From Planctomycetota bacterium (GTDB taxonomy: Bacteria; Planctomycetota; Planctomycetia; Isosphaerales; Isosphaeraceae): DNA of 64,000 nucleotides. The notes beneath the pieces were generated by a model. The model had not been told where the DNA came from. It worked only from the letters and a program-made list of their open reading frames with translations, and did no database searches. This document shows, one piece after another, positions 55,665-64,000 of this stretch (positions are counted from its first letter, which is position 1; every line of letters starts with the position of its first letter). The stretch covers positions 51,576-115,575 of the forward strand of contig JAJYWB010000008.1 of NCBI GenBank assembly GCA_021791715.1, in the 5' to 3' direction. The position numbers were made by a program, and so were the translations under genes.

Positions 55665-56510
55665 ATGACGTGGATGATCTTGGCGGCCGCGGCGATCGCA
55701 CAAGCGCCCGGAGCGACGCGCGAGCGCCCCGACGCGGGGCTTTTTCCCTTGGCATTGCACAGGAGCATGGAACTCGACGACCTCGACCGCGAGATTCGAC
55801 GCCAGCACGACGTCGTTTTGGTGAAGCGATCCGAATTGGCGACGACGCGCAAGCTGGCGCGTCGCGGCGCGGTGAGCCCGATGGATCTCGAACGCGAGGA
55901 ATCCGACACGCGCTATCAAGAGGCGCACGAACGCGAGATGATCGCGTATCGCGAACTCAAACGCTACGAACGCGACGTCCTGGCGCGGAAGGTGAAGGCC
56001 GACGACGCCGAGGCGTTCAAACTCCTCTTAAATTTGCTGAAACGCCAAGAGGATATGGCGCGGGTCGATCTCGATTTTCGCACCTATACGCTTCAACGTC
56101 TTATTGAATTGAAGAAACGTACCGCGGTGAATCGCGACGAGGAGGAGGCCGCGGAGTTCGATTATCACTCGTCGGCGGCTTCGGTCGCGCTCAATCAGGC
56201 GAGGCAGGCCGAGGTCGCGATGCAGCTCGCGATCCGCACGGGAGAGAAAGACTTCGACCGCGATCGACTTTCGGAACTCGAGCGCGGCTATTTGAAGGCG
56301 CGGGTACGGTACGCCGAAATTCAGGTCGCCGGAGCGAAGAGTCGGCTCGATCGGGCGCGCGACCGCGCTCAGGCGGGGGGAGTTTCGCAAGAGGCGATCG
56401 ACGCGCTCGCACATGCTTATGAGGACGCCAAGGCCGAATTGGCTCGCGAGCGGATGGAGCTCTCGAACGTCAAGCCTCCCAAACCGCCGACGAACGTACG
56501 CGCGAGTTGA
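55665..56510 (+). CDS. Exported coiled-coil protein of unknown function
   Basis: A 281-aa protein with GGAGGGGGACGAG before the ATG. The first 15 residues form a short signal-like hydrophobic stretch. The rest is almost entirely charged helix with heptad character, rich in Arg/Glu/Ala (for example LDREIRRQHDVVLVKRSEL and ARQAEVAMQLAIRTGEK), ending in a Pro-rich tail. The long coiled coil resembles the hairpin of efflux adaptor or outer-membrane factor proteins, but no domain flanks identify it. Next to glycosyltransferase genes on the same strand. Confidence 0.65.
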   Translation: MTWMILAAAAIAQAPGATRERPDAGLFPLALHRSMELDDLDREIRRQHDVVLVKRSELATTRKLARRGAVSPMDLEREESDTRYQEAHEREMIAYRELKRYERDVLARKVKADDAEAFKLLLNLLKRQEDMARVDLDFRTYTLQRLIELKKRTAVNRDEEEAAEFDYHSSAASVALNQARQAEVAMQLAIRTGEKDFDRDRLSELERGYLKARVRYAEIQVAGAKSRLDRARDRAQAGGVSQEAIDALAHAYEDAKAELARERMELSNVKPPKPPTNVRAS

Positions 56511-56611
56511 CGATACGCGCGTTCGGGGTTAACGTGCTCGACTGAACGGAATCGGCGATCGCGGTCGCCGGGGTGGGACGAAAACGATCGCGGGCGTCGC
56601 GCGGAGGCGAG

Positions 56612-57877
56612 ATGGCGCAAGATCCTTATCATATCGTATGCATCGAGCCTCGATTCCCAGGACGACTGGGAGCGATCGCCGATTGGCTGGTACGCCGCCG
56701 CGGATATCGATGCTGGTTCTATTGCAACGCGTTCGACCCGCAGGCGTTCTGGCCCCCATCCGCGGGCGCGGGGCTCGACGTCATCAAATTCGAGGTCGGC
56801 GGGGTCGCGAGCGAACCCCAGGTGTACTGGACCCGAAACCTCGAGCGCGGACTCTGCTACGCATACGGCTGCTGGGAAGTACTCGACGGTCGCAGACCCC
56901 GACCCGTCGACGTCGTTCTCGGCCGCTCGGCTGGATTGGGATCGACCCTCTTCGCGCCGATCACTTATCCCGCCGCCGGGGTCGTCAACTTCATGGACGG
57001 TTATTTAAAACCGCGTGAACACGATATCACGTCGGAACTTGATAAAAACACAAGCGTCAATTATTACGCGTGGCGGGCCGCGGCGGGGACGATGGACCTG
57101 CTCGATATGGAAAACGGAGCGATTCCCTGGACCGCGACGCGGTACCAGCGCGATTCGTATCCCGCCGAGTATCGCGACGATTTCGAGGTATTTTTCGACG
57201 GGGTCGACGTTCGACAGTTTCGTCGCGCCCGTCCCGAACGACCTCGAATGATCGCTCGGCGGATGATTCCCCAGGACGCCAAGGTGGTGACGTTCGTCGC
57301 GCGTTCGCTCGATCGGGTTCGCGGTTTCGATCGATTCTTGCGGCTCGCACGTCGGCTCGAGGTCGAATTTCCCGAGGCGATCTTCGTCGTCGCGGGAGCG
57401 CCGATCGTCCTTCGAGGACTCGACCTCCAGTTTTACGCGACGAATTATCTCGAGCGTTTAATCAAAGAATCTCCGCTCTCCGATCCGTCGCGGTATTGGT
57501 TTCTGGGTTATGTCGACCGCGCGACGATCGCCGAGATGTTGGGGGTGAGCGACCTTCACGTCGCCCCGGGACGGACCTTTTTTCCCCCTCGATCGATCGC
57601 CGAGGCGATGTCGTCGGAGTGCCTGATCCTCGCCTCCGACGACGAACCGACGCGCGAGCTGATCACAAACGACGTCACGGGTTTACTCGCGGATTCGGCC
57701 GATCCCGACGCGTTATTTGAACGCGCCCGCGCGGCGCTGCGCGATCTCGCGGCTTACCGACCGCTCGCCGGGGGCGCGGGCGAAATCGCCCGGGTACGCT
57801 ACGATCAAGACGTCGTCTTGCCCAAACTCGCGCGAATTTTCGATCGCCTGGTCGAAGGAGATTATGCGAGAAGATGA
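56612..57877 (+). CDS. Glycosyltransferase, family 4-like (first of pair)
   Basis: The ATG at 56612 has GGAGG five bases upstream; a GTG at 56573 is in frame but less likely. The 421-aa protein has the GT4 layout: an N-terminal acceptor-binding half with CIEPRFPGRLGAIADWL, and a C-terminal nucleotide-sugar half starting VVTFVARSLDRVRGFDRFLR, with APGRTFFPPRSIAEAMSSEC and ASDDEPTRELI near the end, where the glutamate of the E-x7-E-type motif would be. It probably adds a sugar to a surface polysaccharide or glycolipid. Overlaps the next glycosyltransferase gene by four bases. Confidence 0.85.
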   Translation: MAQDPYHIVCIEPRFPGRLGAIADWLVRRRGYRCWFYCNAFDPQAFWPPSAGAGLDVIKFEVGGVASEPQVYWTRNLERGLCYAYGCWEVLDGRRPRPVDVVLGRSAGLGSTLFAPITYPAAGVVNFMDGYLKPREHDITSELDKNTSVNYYAWRAAAGTMDLLDMENGAIPWTATRYQRDSYPAEYRDDFEVFFDGVDVRQFRRARPERPRMIARRMIPQDAKVVTFVARSLDRVRGFDRFLRLARRLEVEFPEAIFVVAGAPIVLRGLDLQFYATNYLERLIKESPLSDPSRYWFLGYVDRATIAEMLGVSDLHVAPGRTFFPPRSIAEAMSSECLILASDDEPTRELITNDVTGLLADSADPDALFERARAALRDLAAYRPLAGGAGEIARVRYDQDVVLPKLARIFDRLVEGDYARR

Positions 57878-59115
57878 ATATCCTTTTTATCCATCAGGCG
57901 TTCCCCGCGCAATTCGGCGGGCTCGGTTTGGAGCTGAAGCGACGCCACGGATGGAACGTCGCGTATATCTATGAAGAAATGACGACATGCCCCGCGCCGA
58001 CTCCCGAGATCTTGAATGAAATTCAGCACAAATGTTTAGATTTAACTCCCGATCAGCGCGAGCGGGGGCCGATGCCCTGGCCGCAGATTCAGGGACGTTT
58101 TCTCGAACTTTGCGTCGCGGTGCGGCGGGCGCTCGACGATCTGGGGGATTTTCGTCCCGATCTGATCGTGGCGCACGGCGGACGGGGCGCGCCTTCGATC
58201 CTTGTCGAGGAGGTTTTCAAGGCGCCTCTCTTAATCTATTGCGAATATTATTTCGCCAAGGCGCATAAAGACATCTCGTATCGGATCGATTTGCCCAAAA
58301 CCGAACCCGCCGAATTTTTCCCCCGGTGCATCAACGGGCCGACGATTCTCAGCCTGGTGCATTCGGCGGGAGGGTATTCGGCGACGCATTGGCAAAAAAG
58401 CACGTTTCCCCAACGCTTTCAACCCAAGATCGAGGTTCATTTCGACGGGGTCGACGCCGAATTATATAAACCGAACCCGAACGCTCCGCGCGTCTTCGGC
58501 GATAAAACGATTCCTCCCGGAGTCCGAGTCGTCACGTTCGTCTCGCGCGGGCTCGAATCGATCCGAGGTTTCGATATCTTCCTCAAGGTCGCGCGGAACA
58601 TCTCGCTCCGTCGCCAAGACGTCGTGTTTCTGGTCGTCGGCGCCGAACACGTGTTCTACGGCTGGGATCAGCTTCGATCGGGAGCGATGAGCTTCCGCGA
58701 TTATTGCCTGCAACACGTTCAGGTCGATTTATCGCGTTTCATCTTTATGAATCACGTTCCTCCCGAGTTTCTGGCGAACGTTTTCGCGATCAGCGATTTG
58801 CATTTGTATTTAACGGCGCCTTTTGTTTTGTCGTGGTCGCTGCTCAACGCGATGTCGACCGAGACGACGATTCTGGCGTCCGACGTCGACCCCGTCCGCG
58901 AGGTGATCGAGCCTGGAGTCGACGGGTTGCTCGAGCCTCTCTTCGACGTCGATCGGCTCACCGAGCGGGCGCTCGAGGTTCTTGAAGATCCCGCCGCGTT
59001 TCGTCCTCTCGGGATCGCCGCGCGGCGCAAAATCCTCGAAAAATACAGCCTCAACGTCGCCGTTCCCGATCTCCGCGATTACTTCGAACGGATGGCGAAT
59101 CAACCGCGATTGTGA
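57874..59115 (+). CDS. Glycosyltransferase, family 4-like (second of pair)
   Basis: A 413-aa paralogue of the preceding enzyme, starting in an ATGA overlap with it. N-terminus MNILFIHQAFPAQFGGLG is typical of GT4; the C-terminal half has VVTFVSRGLESIRGFDIFLK, FVLSWSLLNAMSTETTILAS and REVIEPGVDGLLEP. The pair is likely translated together and may act in sequence on one glycan. The oppositely oriented flippase-like gene downstream supports a polysaccharide role. Confidence 0.87.
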   Translation: MNILFIHQAFPAQFGGLGLELKRRHGWNVAYIYEEMTTCPAPTPEILNEIQHKCLDLTPDQRERGPMPWPQIQGRFLELCVAVRRALDDLGDFRPDLIVAHGGRGAPSILVEEVFKAPLLIYCEYYFAKAHKDISYRIDLPKTEPAEFFPRCINGPTILSLVHSAGGYSATHWQKSTFPQRFQPKIEVHFDGVDAELYKPNPNAPRVFGDKTIPPGVRVVTFVSRGLESIRGFDIFLKVARNISLRRQDVVFLVVGAEHVFYGWDQLRSGAMSFRDYCLQHVQVDLSRFIFMNHVPPEFLANVFAISDLHLYLTAPFVLSWSLLNAMSTETTILASDVDPVREVIEPGVDGLLEPLFDVDRLTERALEVLEDPAAFRPLGIAARRKILEKYSLNVAVPDLRDYFERMANQPRL

Positions 59116-60149
59116 TTCCTGTCTTGAATCAAAGAGTCTGCAAACTCATTGATAAGCGGATCGGCGATTCGACGCCGTCGGCGCGATTTCGACCGCGTAT
59201 CGGCGGCGTCGACGCGTTGAAGCGATAAGCAATAACAAGAGGATTTGACCGCTCCGGTTTCATCCGAGAGATCTCGTTTTCGAGCGTCAAGTCGTCGGAA
59301 GAATCGTCGTCGCGTACCGCGGACGAAGTTTTGTGTTGAACGCACTCCTTGATGAACGAGGGAGTCGACGATTGCGCAGCAGCCGACGGCCGAGGGGCGT
59401 CTCGTCGACCGCCTCGTTCCCGAATCCGGATTGTCAAAGAGCGTCCCGGTTCGATCTCACGGTCGCCCGGGCTCGTTGCGTTGTTGATCATGATTTCGTA
59501 TCGAGCAAATTTCATAAGTGAGGAATCATCGCGAAGTCGAGCGTCGCCGAACCGAGCGTTCGTTCGAAGATTTCGCCGCGGGAGTATTCTTCGAGGCGAC
59601 GACGATTCGTGATTGACGCGAGCGGCGGCGGCGGTTCGGGGATCGGCGAACGCTTCCGGGAGGGCGAACCTCCTGGTGAGCCGGCATCGCGAACTTGTTG
59701 ATTTTTCGAGTGAGAACCCGTTTGTTTCGGCGAATCCGTTTGCATCTGCGTACTCTTCCGGGCCCGCGAACCCGTCCGGGAAGGCGATCCCGTCCGGGAA
59801 GGCGAACCCGTCCGGGAAGGCGAACCTCCTGGTGAGCCGGCTTCATGCAAATATTCGTTAAACTCGAGCGACCTCGCATTTTTCGTGCTATTTCGATAAG
59901 AGGCTTACCGGGAGGTTCGCCCTCCCAACGGAATATCCCAACCTAAAGATATGCGCCGATTTCGGCGTAATCAATCCGAGATCGATCCGAGGGTTTCCGG
60001 ATAGACTCGATCAGATCGATGATATTGAGCTTAAATTGATCAATAATTTGATTATGTTAATCGATATGATGAATCGCCGACTTCGACCGATTTCATCGCG
60101 ATATAATCGTTGGATGTGATCATAGCGTTGAACGATCGTTCCTCGACGA
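59116..60149. repeat. Repeat-rich intergenic region with possible gene remnant
   Basis: Dispersed elements occur at 59657-59685 and 59812-59842 (plus) and 59902-59926 (minus). At about 59768-59830 there are three tandem copies of an 18-base unit (GAACCCGTCCGGGAAGGC) leading straight into the second element. On the minus strand around 59129-59515 a reading frame contains ARYEIMINNATSPGDRE, which recalls the C-terminus of the planctomycete hypothetical family seen again at 62593-63528. It may be a decayed member of that family. No other gene is seen. Confidence 0.65.
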
Positions 60150-61892
60150 TCACTCGGCGGCCGCGGGGGCGATCTCGCGTCGATTCCGCGAGCGCCGAGC
60201 TTCGATCGGCGAACGTCGCGGCTCGTCGTCGATCTCGTCTTCGTTCTTCGCGGAATCGGGCTCGCGGCACGGGACGCCGCCGATCGCCGCCAACGCCGCG
60301 AAATACGCGAACCCGCCGACCGCGACGGCGATCAACGCATGACTGCGAATCGATCCCAGGAAATGATCGACCGCGAGGCATACCGGTATCATCGCCAGAC
60401 ACGCCAATAAAGGTTTGCCAAGATGATGATGCCACGCGGGGGCGCAACCCTCCGCCGCGAGCAATCGATATCCCGCCAAAACGAGGATCAACGCCATCGC
60501 GACGACCGCCGCGGCGACGCCGGTCGGTCCCGAGGGAAGCCCCGTGAGCGCGACGACGGGGCCCGTCAGGATCGCACCCAGGGCCAACAGCCGAACCCCC
60601 GCGGCCTCGCGATTCAGAGCGATCAAAGCCGTTTGATATAAAAACGCCAGCGTTAACAAAGGCGCTCGCCAGATCGCGATCGCCAAAACCGAGGCCGCCG
60701 CGGCGTATTCTTCTGGAAGTAAAAACGCGACGAGCGGACGAGCCATCACCGACCCGCCCAAAGCCAACGGCAGCAAAATCGTCACCAGCAACGCCACCAG
60801 CCGATCGAGCGCCGAACGACTCGCCGCGGGTCCCTCGCGCCACGACCGCGCAAGCCTCGGAAACGCGACCTGCTGAAAGATCAAGCCGAACGTCAATAGC
60901 GCGTTCACCCACCGATATTGCGCCGCGTACAGCCCGAACGTCGACCAGGTGTAAATCAAACCGACCGTTAAAAGATCAAACGAGCATATAATTGTTTGAG
61001 AAACTTGAATGAAATAAATCGATCTGCCGCGGCGGAGCGCCGCCTTGAGGAATCGGCCTCCGAGCGCCGGCCTTGGAATCCCGTGATCGCGCGAGTAGAC
61101 GATCCAAACGAGCGCGATCCCGAAGGCCTCCCCCGCGACGAGCCAGGCGGGAACCCATGTGATTCGGCTCGGATCTTTCACGCACAAAAGCACGCCCCCG
61201 GCGTAAACCGCGGTGCGGGTGACGAGCGAGAACGCGACGAGCCCCATCCGCTCGAGCCCGCGATAAACGAAGTCGATCCCGAGAGCCGTCGTCAGCAGCA
61301 ACAATCCGTAAAGGTATAAAATCGACCGCTCGGTGCTCCCCGAAAGCGTTAAAAGCCCCGTCGCGAACAACAGCGCGTAAAGCCCGCCGGCGAGTAAAAG
61401 TTTAATGGCAAGAACATGATTAACGAGTGAACGAACCACGCGAGGATGACGAGCGATCTCGCGCGCCGCGATCACCTCGAGCGCGTCGCGAACGATCAGA
61501 ACGAGCCAATATACGATGTTGAACGCGAACTCGACGCGGCCGTTTCCTCCCGCGCCGAGCTTCTTGGCGAGATAAAGCGTGACGAGAACCGAAGTTCCGC
61601 GGCAAACGATCTCGGCGGCGCTGAGCGCGAGGAAATTCGTCGCGACCCGCGAAATCCATCCCGCCGAGCGCGTTGAAGCCTCGGCCGATTCCGAATCCGA
61701 TTCCGTCATTTGGATCGCCGCGTCGACGGTCGAGTTCTCATCGCCGTCGAGCGTCGTGGGCGCCGTGAGGCTTGTCTCGGCGGCGGCGCCGTTTCTCTTG
61801 GTAGGCGACGCTCCCAATCGCGTCGAGGCGACGCGGCGAGCGAGACGAACCGGCGAGGTCGGCGTCATGGCCATGCGAGGTCGTACTTCCAT
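60150..61892 (-). CDS. Polysaccharide flippase-like membrane protein (MOP/Wzx type)
   Basis: About 580 aa; the start is uncertain (TTG at 61931, ATGs at 61892, 61874 and 61868; none has a clear ribosome site). The first 90 residues are polar, then come about 12-14 membrane helices with the typical flippase opening (FLALSAAEIVCRGTSVLVTLYLAKKLG) and GRVEFAFNIVYWL. The middle reads ICSFDLLTVGLIYTWSTFGLY AAQYR, as in Wzx proteins. The tail is charged and probably cytoplasmic. It would move lipid-linked oligosaccharide across the inner membrane. Nearby glycosyltransferases on the other strand fit such a role. Confidence 0.8.
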   Translation of the reverse strand: MEVRPRMAMTPTSPVRLARRVASTRLGASPTKRNGAAAETSLTAPTTLDGDENSTVDAAIQMTESDSESAEASTRSAGWISRVATNFLALSAAEIVCRGTSVLVTLYLAKKLGAGGNGRVEFAFNIVYWLVLIVRDALEVIAAREIARHPRVVRSLVNHVLAIKLLLAGGLYALLFATGLLTLSGSTERSILYLYGLLLLTTALGIDFVYRGLERMGLVAFSLVTRTAVYAGGVLLCVKDPSRITWVPAWLVAGEAFGIALVWIVYSRDHGIPRPALGGRFLKAALRRGRSIYFIQVSQTIICSFDLLTVGLIYTWSTFGLYAAQYRWVNALLTFGLIFQQVAFPRLARSWREGPAASRSALDRLVALLVTILLPLALGGSVMARPLVAFLLPEEYAAAASVLAIAIWRAPLLTLAFLYQTALIALNREAAGVRLLALGAILTGPVVALTGLPSGPTGVAAAVVAMALILVLAGYRLLAAEGCAPAWHHHLGKPLLACLAMIPVCLAVDHFLGSIRSHALIAVAVGGFAYFAALAAIGGVPCREPDSAKNEDEIDDEPRRSPIEARRSRNRREIAPAAAE

Positions 61893-61931
61893 GTGGAGAG
61901 AATGCCGCGAATCGCCGCGACATCCGCGCAA

Positions 61932-62592
61932 CCCGCCCTCATGCTTACCCGCCTCTTCTTCGGAACCGTGGGATTCGATCGCGAGCGATCAGCCGAAGTT
62001 GATAGCGGGCAAGGCGTTGCTCCGTCCGCGAGGGCTCGAACGCTCACCTGGCCGTTCGGTTAAAACGGACCCCGAATCGACTTCAACGCACCGGTTAAGC
62101 CAAGGCGATCCACCGACTCGGGGGAGAGAGCGGAATCGTAGCCCCGGCCGAGCGTCGTGTCAATCGAAAGTTCGGCACGCGCACGACTTCGCCTTGAACG
62201 ATTCAAACCGATCAAACGCACGAGCGTATCTATCGTTTCGATCGTGTCGGTTGTGATCAACCGATGCGTGAGGGTTCAATCCAAATCGCCCGCGACCCCG
62301 AAACAAGTTCAAAACGATCCCCGGATCAAAACCGCTCTCCTCGAATCTCTCAAATCGACGCCCCAGGATCGCGAACGCGAACCCCAAGAAGAATTTTTAA
62401 CATATTATTATAAATATAAATTTTATTAAAATTAATATAAACTTCCCCGCGACGGTCTCCAATCTCGGCGTCTTTTCGGTGAGGCTATCCGAAAAGCAAT
62501 CCGCGGATTCCGCGTGCTTTGAGGGCGAACCGTTTATCGGGAGGGACAACCGTAATCGGTTGGGACGACCGTTTATCGCGAGGGACAACCGT
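61932..62592. other. Intergenic region, tandem 20-base repeat, no gene seen
   Basis: No convincing gene on either strand. The stretch 62395-62445 is very A/T-rich. At 62520-62600 there are four degenerate tandem copies of a 20-base unit (GGAGGGACAACCGTTTATCG-like), ending in a dispersed element at 62598-62624. Confidence 0.6.
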
Positions 62593-63528
62593 TCATCGGG
62601 AGGGCGAACCTCCTGGTGAGCCGGCATGTTTTATTCTTGAGCGCGAACCCCTCTGGAAGGGCGAACCTCCTGGTGAGCCGTCTTCGCGAACATTTTGATT
62701 ATTCGCGGGAGAATCCGCCTGGATCTTCAAACTCGCTTGCATCGGCGATCTCTTCTGGGACGGAGCACTGGTCTGGGAGGGCGAACCTCCTGGTGAGCCC
62801 TTTGTATCGAATTCTTTTTGACAATCGCCGGCTCGGTCGACGCCTCGCCCTCCCAAAACCAACTTCCCGGGGTCGAGGATCTTATGGGAGGGCGAACCGC
62901 CGTGTGAGCCCTTTGTATCGAATTCTTTTTGACAATCGCCGGCTCGGTCGGCGCCTCGCCCTCCCGGAACCAACATTTCGGCGCAGGTGATCTTACAGGA
63001 TGACGAACTCTTCTGGGAGGGCGAACCTCCTGGTGAGCCGTCTTTTATTTGTTGATGTTCACAATTACCGGCTCGGTCGGCGCCTCGCCCTAGCGGATTG
63101 GCGTGGCGCAATCGTTGCCGCCGTTCCTTTTGCAACCGACGCAATTCCGCCATCGTGCCGGCCAAACATCGAACAAGATGCGCCTCGTACTTGATGATCG
63201 ACTGAAGCGTCGGCTGATCGGGCGAATCGCGATACACTCGAGATTCCTGCGAATCCTCAAGGGATTTCTCCGATCGGGCTACGATTTCGCCGATCGTCGC
63301 CGCGTTCTCAAACCCGATCACTCGATCGAGCCTCCACAAATATCCCGCGGCACGCAGAGCGTACAAGGTTTCGAGCGCCCCGACGGGACACAATTCTGGA
63401 ACGACGATCTCGCGGTGCTCAATCCAATCGTCTCGCTTCTCGGCCTCGTCGATCACGCGAGCGGTCGGTATCGATTCGGACCTGGGATTGTGCGAATCGA
63501 TGATCGGTAGGGATTGGGTGTTGTTCAT
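62593..63528 (-). CDS. Hypothetical protein with repeat-derived C-terminal half
   Basis: A 311-aa protein. The first 145 residues look like a planctomycete hypothetical family, with PVGALETLYALRAAGYLWRL and YEAHLVRCLAGTMAELRRLQ (two helical segments). From about residue 150 on, the frame passes through several dispersed DNA elements, giving repeated GSPGGSPS and GRGADRAGDC peptides. Two tandem blocks of about 110 bases (62775-62870 and 62885-62980) encode nearly the same peptide (DRAGDCQKEFDTKG). The repeats keep the frame open. Whether the C-terminal half is a functional part of the protein is unclear. Confidence 0.55.
   Translation of the reverse strand: MNNTQSLPIIDSHNPRSESIPTARVIDEAEKRDDWIEHREIVVPELCPVGALETLYALRAAGYLWRLDRVIGFENAATIGEIVARSEKSLEDSQESRVYRDSPDQPTLQSIIKYEAHLVRCLAGTMAELRRLQKERRQRLRHANPLGRGADRAGNCEHQQIKDGSPGGSPSQKSSSSCKITCAEMLVPGGRGADRAGDCQKEFDTKGSHGGSPSHKILDPGKLVLGGRGVDRAGDCQKEFDTKGSPGGSPSQTSAPSQKRSPMQASLKIQADSPANNQNVREDGSPGGSPFQRGSRSRIKHAGSPGGSPSR
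62598..63095. repeat. Cluster of dispersed repeats, two subtypes
   Basis: Five plus-oriented copies of the GGGAGGGCGAACCTCCTGG...GAGCC element lie at 62598-62624, 62655-62680, 62775-62799, 62885-62910 and 63015-63040. Alternating with them in minus orientation are copies of a second subtype (GGCTCGGTCGGCGCCTCGCC, around 62828-62857, 62938-62967 and 63068-63092). Both subtypes share the ends GGGAGGGCGA and GAGCCGGC, so they are probably variants of one element. Confidence 0.8.
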
Positions 63529-63889
63529 GGTGCTCGATCTTTCGTTAAAGTTTGGTTTGGCCGCGTTTTGTCAATTTCTGTCGCCGCCTGATTGCTTTTA
63601 GGCGGAGCGGAATGAATCGACCGAGCGATTATCGCCCGCCTAAAGCGTCACTGGAGGGGATTCTACGATATCCGAGATGTGTATGCAACACAATTCTCGG
63701 AGGATTTGCAAATTTAGACGTCTGGACTACCCAGATTCTGTTTACAAAACAAAACTTGCTCCCTCCCCGCGTGCGAGGAGGGCCGGAGTGAGGTCGAATT
63801 TCGTGATTGCGACGCGGAAAGTAACGTCTGGTCAATCGTGCGAAAGGCTATCAATAAATGCAAATATTTTATTTCTTATAATATTTTGA
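63529..63889. other. Intergenic region with REP-like hairpin
   Basis: CCCTCC at 63761-63766 pairs with GGAGGG at 63777-63782 across a ten-base loop, followed by CCGGAGTGAGGT. This resembles the CCTCCCCGC...GGGGAGGG-type palindromic repeats widespread in bacteria including Planctomycetes. No gene seen in the rest. Confidence 0.5.
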
Positions 63890-64000
63890 TCATCGATAGG
63901 GACTAAATCCTTCGTCGGCGTGAATTGTCGGATGATCGGCATGATAAACCAGACCAGCCGAGCCTCTCAGTATCACACCTAAATAACCGACGCGATCACG
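63890..64000 (-). CDS. 3' end of a possible gene running off the window
   Basis: The minus strand is open from the window edge for 36 codons to a TGA at 63890, reading RDRVGYLGVILRGSAGLV, then YHADHPTIHADEGFSPYR. The composition looks coding and there is no in-frame stop. The family cannot be told from so short a piece. Confidence 0.35.
   Translation of the reverse strand, partial: RDRVGYLGVILRGSAGLVYHADHPTIHADEGFSPYR

Noticed and set aside
59129..59515. A 128-codon minus-strand frame as an intact gene
   Set aside because: Only a short segment resembles a known hypothetical family and it lacks the N-terminal part; treated as a possible remnant within the repeat region.
61579..62256. A 225-codon plus-strand frame after the flippase-like gene
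   Set aside because: Its first part is the antisense of the flippase gene, and the remainder has no ribosome site or recognisable features.
62500..63100. Regularly spaced repeats suggestive of a CRISPR array
   Set aside because: The repeats occur in both orientations, spacing is uneven, the spacers themselves are partly repeated, and no cas gene is nearby.

Overview
The window looks like chromosome from a GC-rich planctomycete. It carries several families typical of that phylum: a Planctomycete-type cytochrome c/DUF1549/DUF1553 protein beside a Tat-exported DUF1501 protein, a DUF1559 pseudopilin-like protein, several DUF1573-like proteins, a Ser/Thr kinase, and dispersed short repeats ending in a GGTGAGCC motif. 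No rRNA, tRNA or CRISPR array was seen.

Layout. 0.3-4.7 kb: DUF1549/1553 and DUF1501 pair (+). 4.7-5.4 kb: repeat-rich gap. 5.4-8.7 kb: two tandem TPR paralogues (-). 9.1-12.6 kb: membrane proteins including a DUF2079 protein (-). 12.8-21 kb: a co-directional run (+) of argB, argD, argF, rph, an alkaline-phosphatase-superfamily membrane protein, a secreted SPOR-like protein and rdgB. 21.1-24.7 kb: dnaE (-). 25.2-29.7 kb: an orphan Phd/YefM-like antitoxin, a DUF1559 protein, a DUF1583-like protein and a family 39 glycosyltransferase (-).

29.7-49.2 kb is the most unusual part. It is an array of about six tandem, degenerate copies of one four-gene cassette, all on the minus strand. In transcription order a full cassette is (A) a 240-aa ECF-like sigma factor, (B) a membrane-anchored DUF1573-like protein coupled to A by stop/start overlap, (C) a small, exported, extremely cysteine-rich and variable protein, and (D) an exported protein of about 360-375 aa with a C-terminal membrane anchor. 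A and the N-terminal two thirds of B are almost identical between copies. The C-terminus of B, all of C and most of D diverge. Two C-terminal types of B track with the type of C and D encoded just downstream. Several copies are broken: a frameshift in one B, a deletion/frameshift in another, truncated sigma genes, a remnant C gene, and glycosyltransferase 39 fragments between cassettes. This suggests repeated tandem duplication, homogenisation of the regulatory and anchoring part, and diversification of the secreted part. I do not recognise it as a described system; its function is unknown.

49.3-59.1 kb: Ser/Thr kinase, alpha-glucan phosphorylase and SDR (-), then M29 aminopeptidase, a coiled-coil exported protein and two glycosyltransferases (+). 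59.1-64 kb: repeat-rich DNA, a polysaccharide flippase-like protein (-), a hypothetical protein whose C-terminal half is built from the genome's short repeats (-), and the 3' end of a possible further gene at the right edge.
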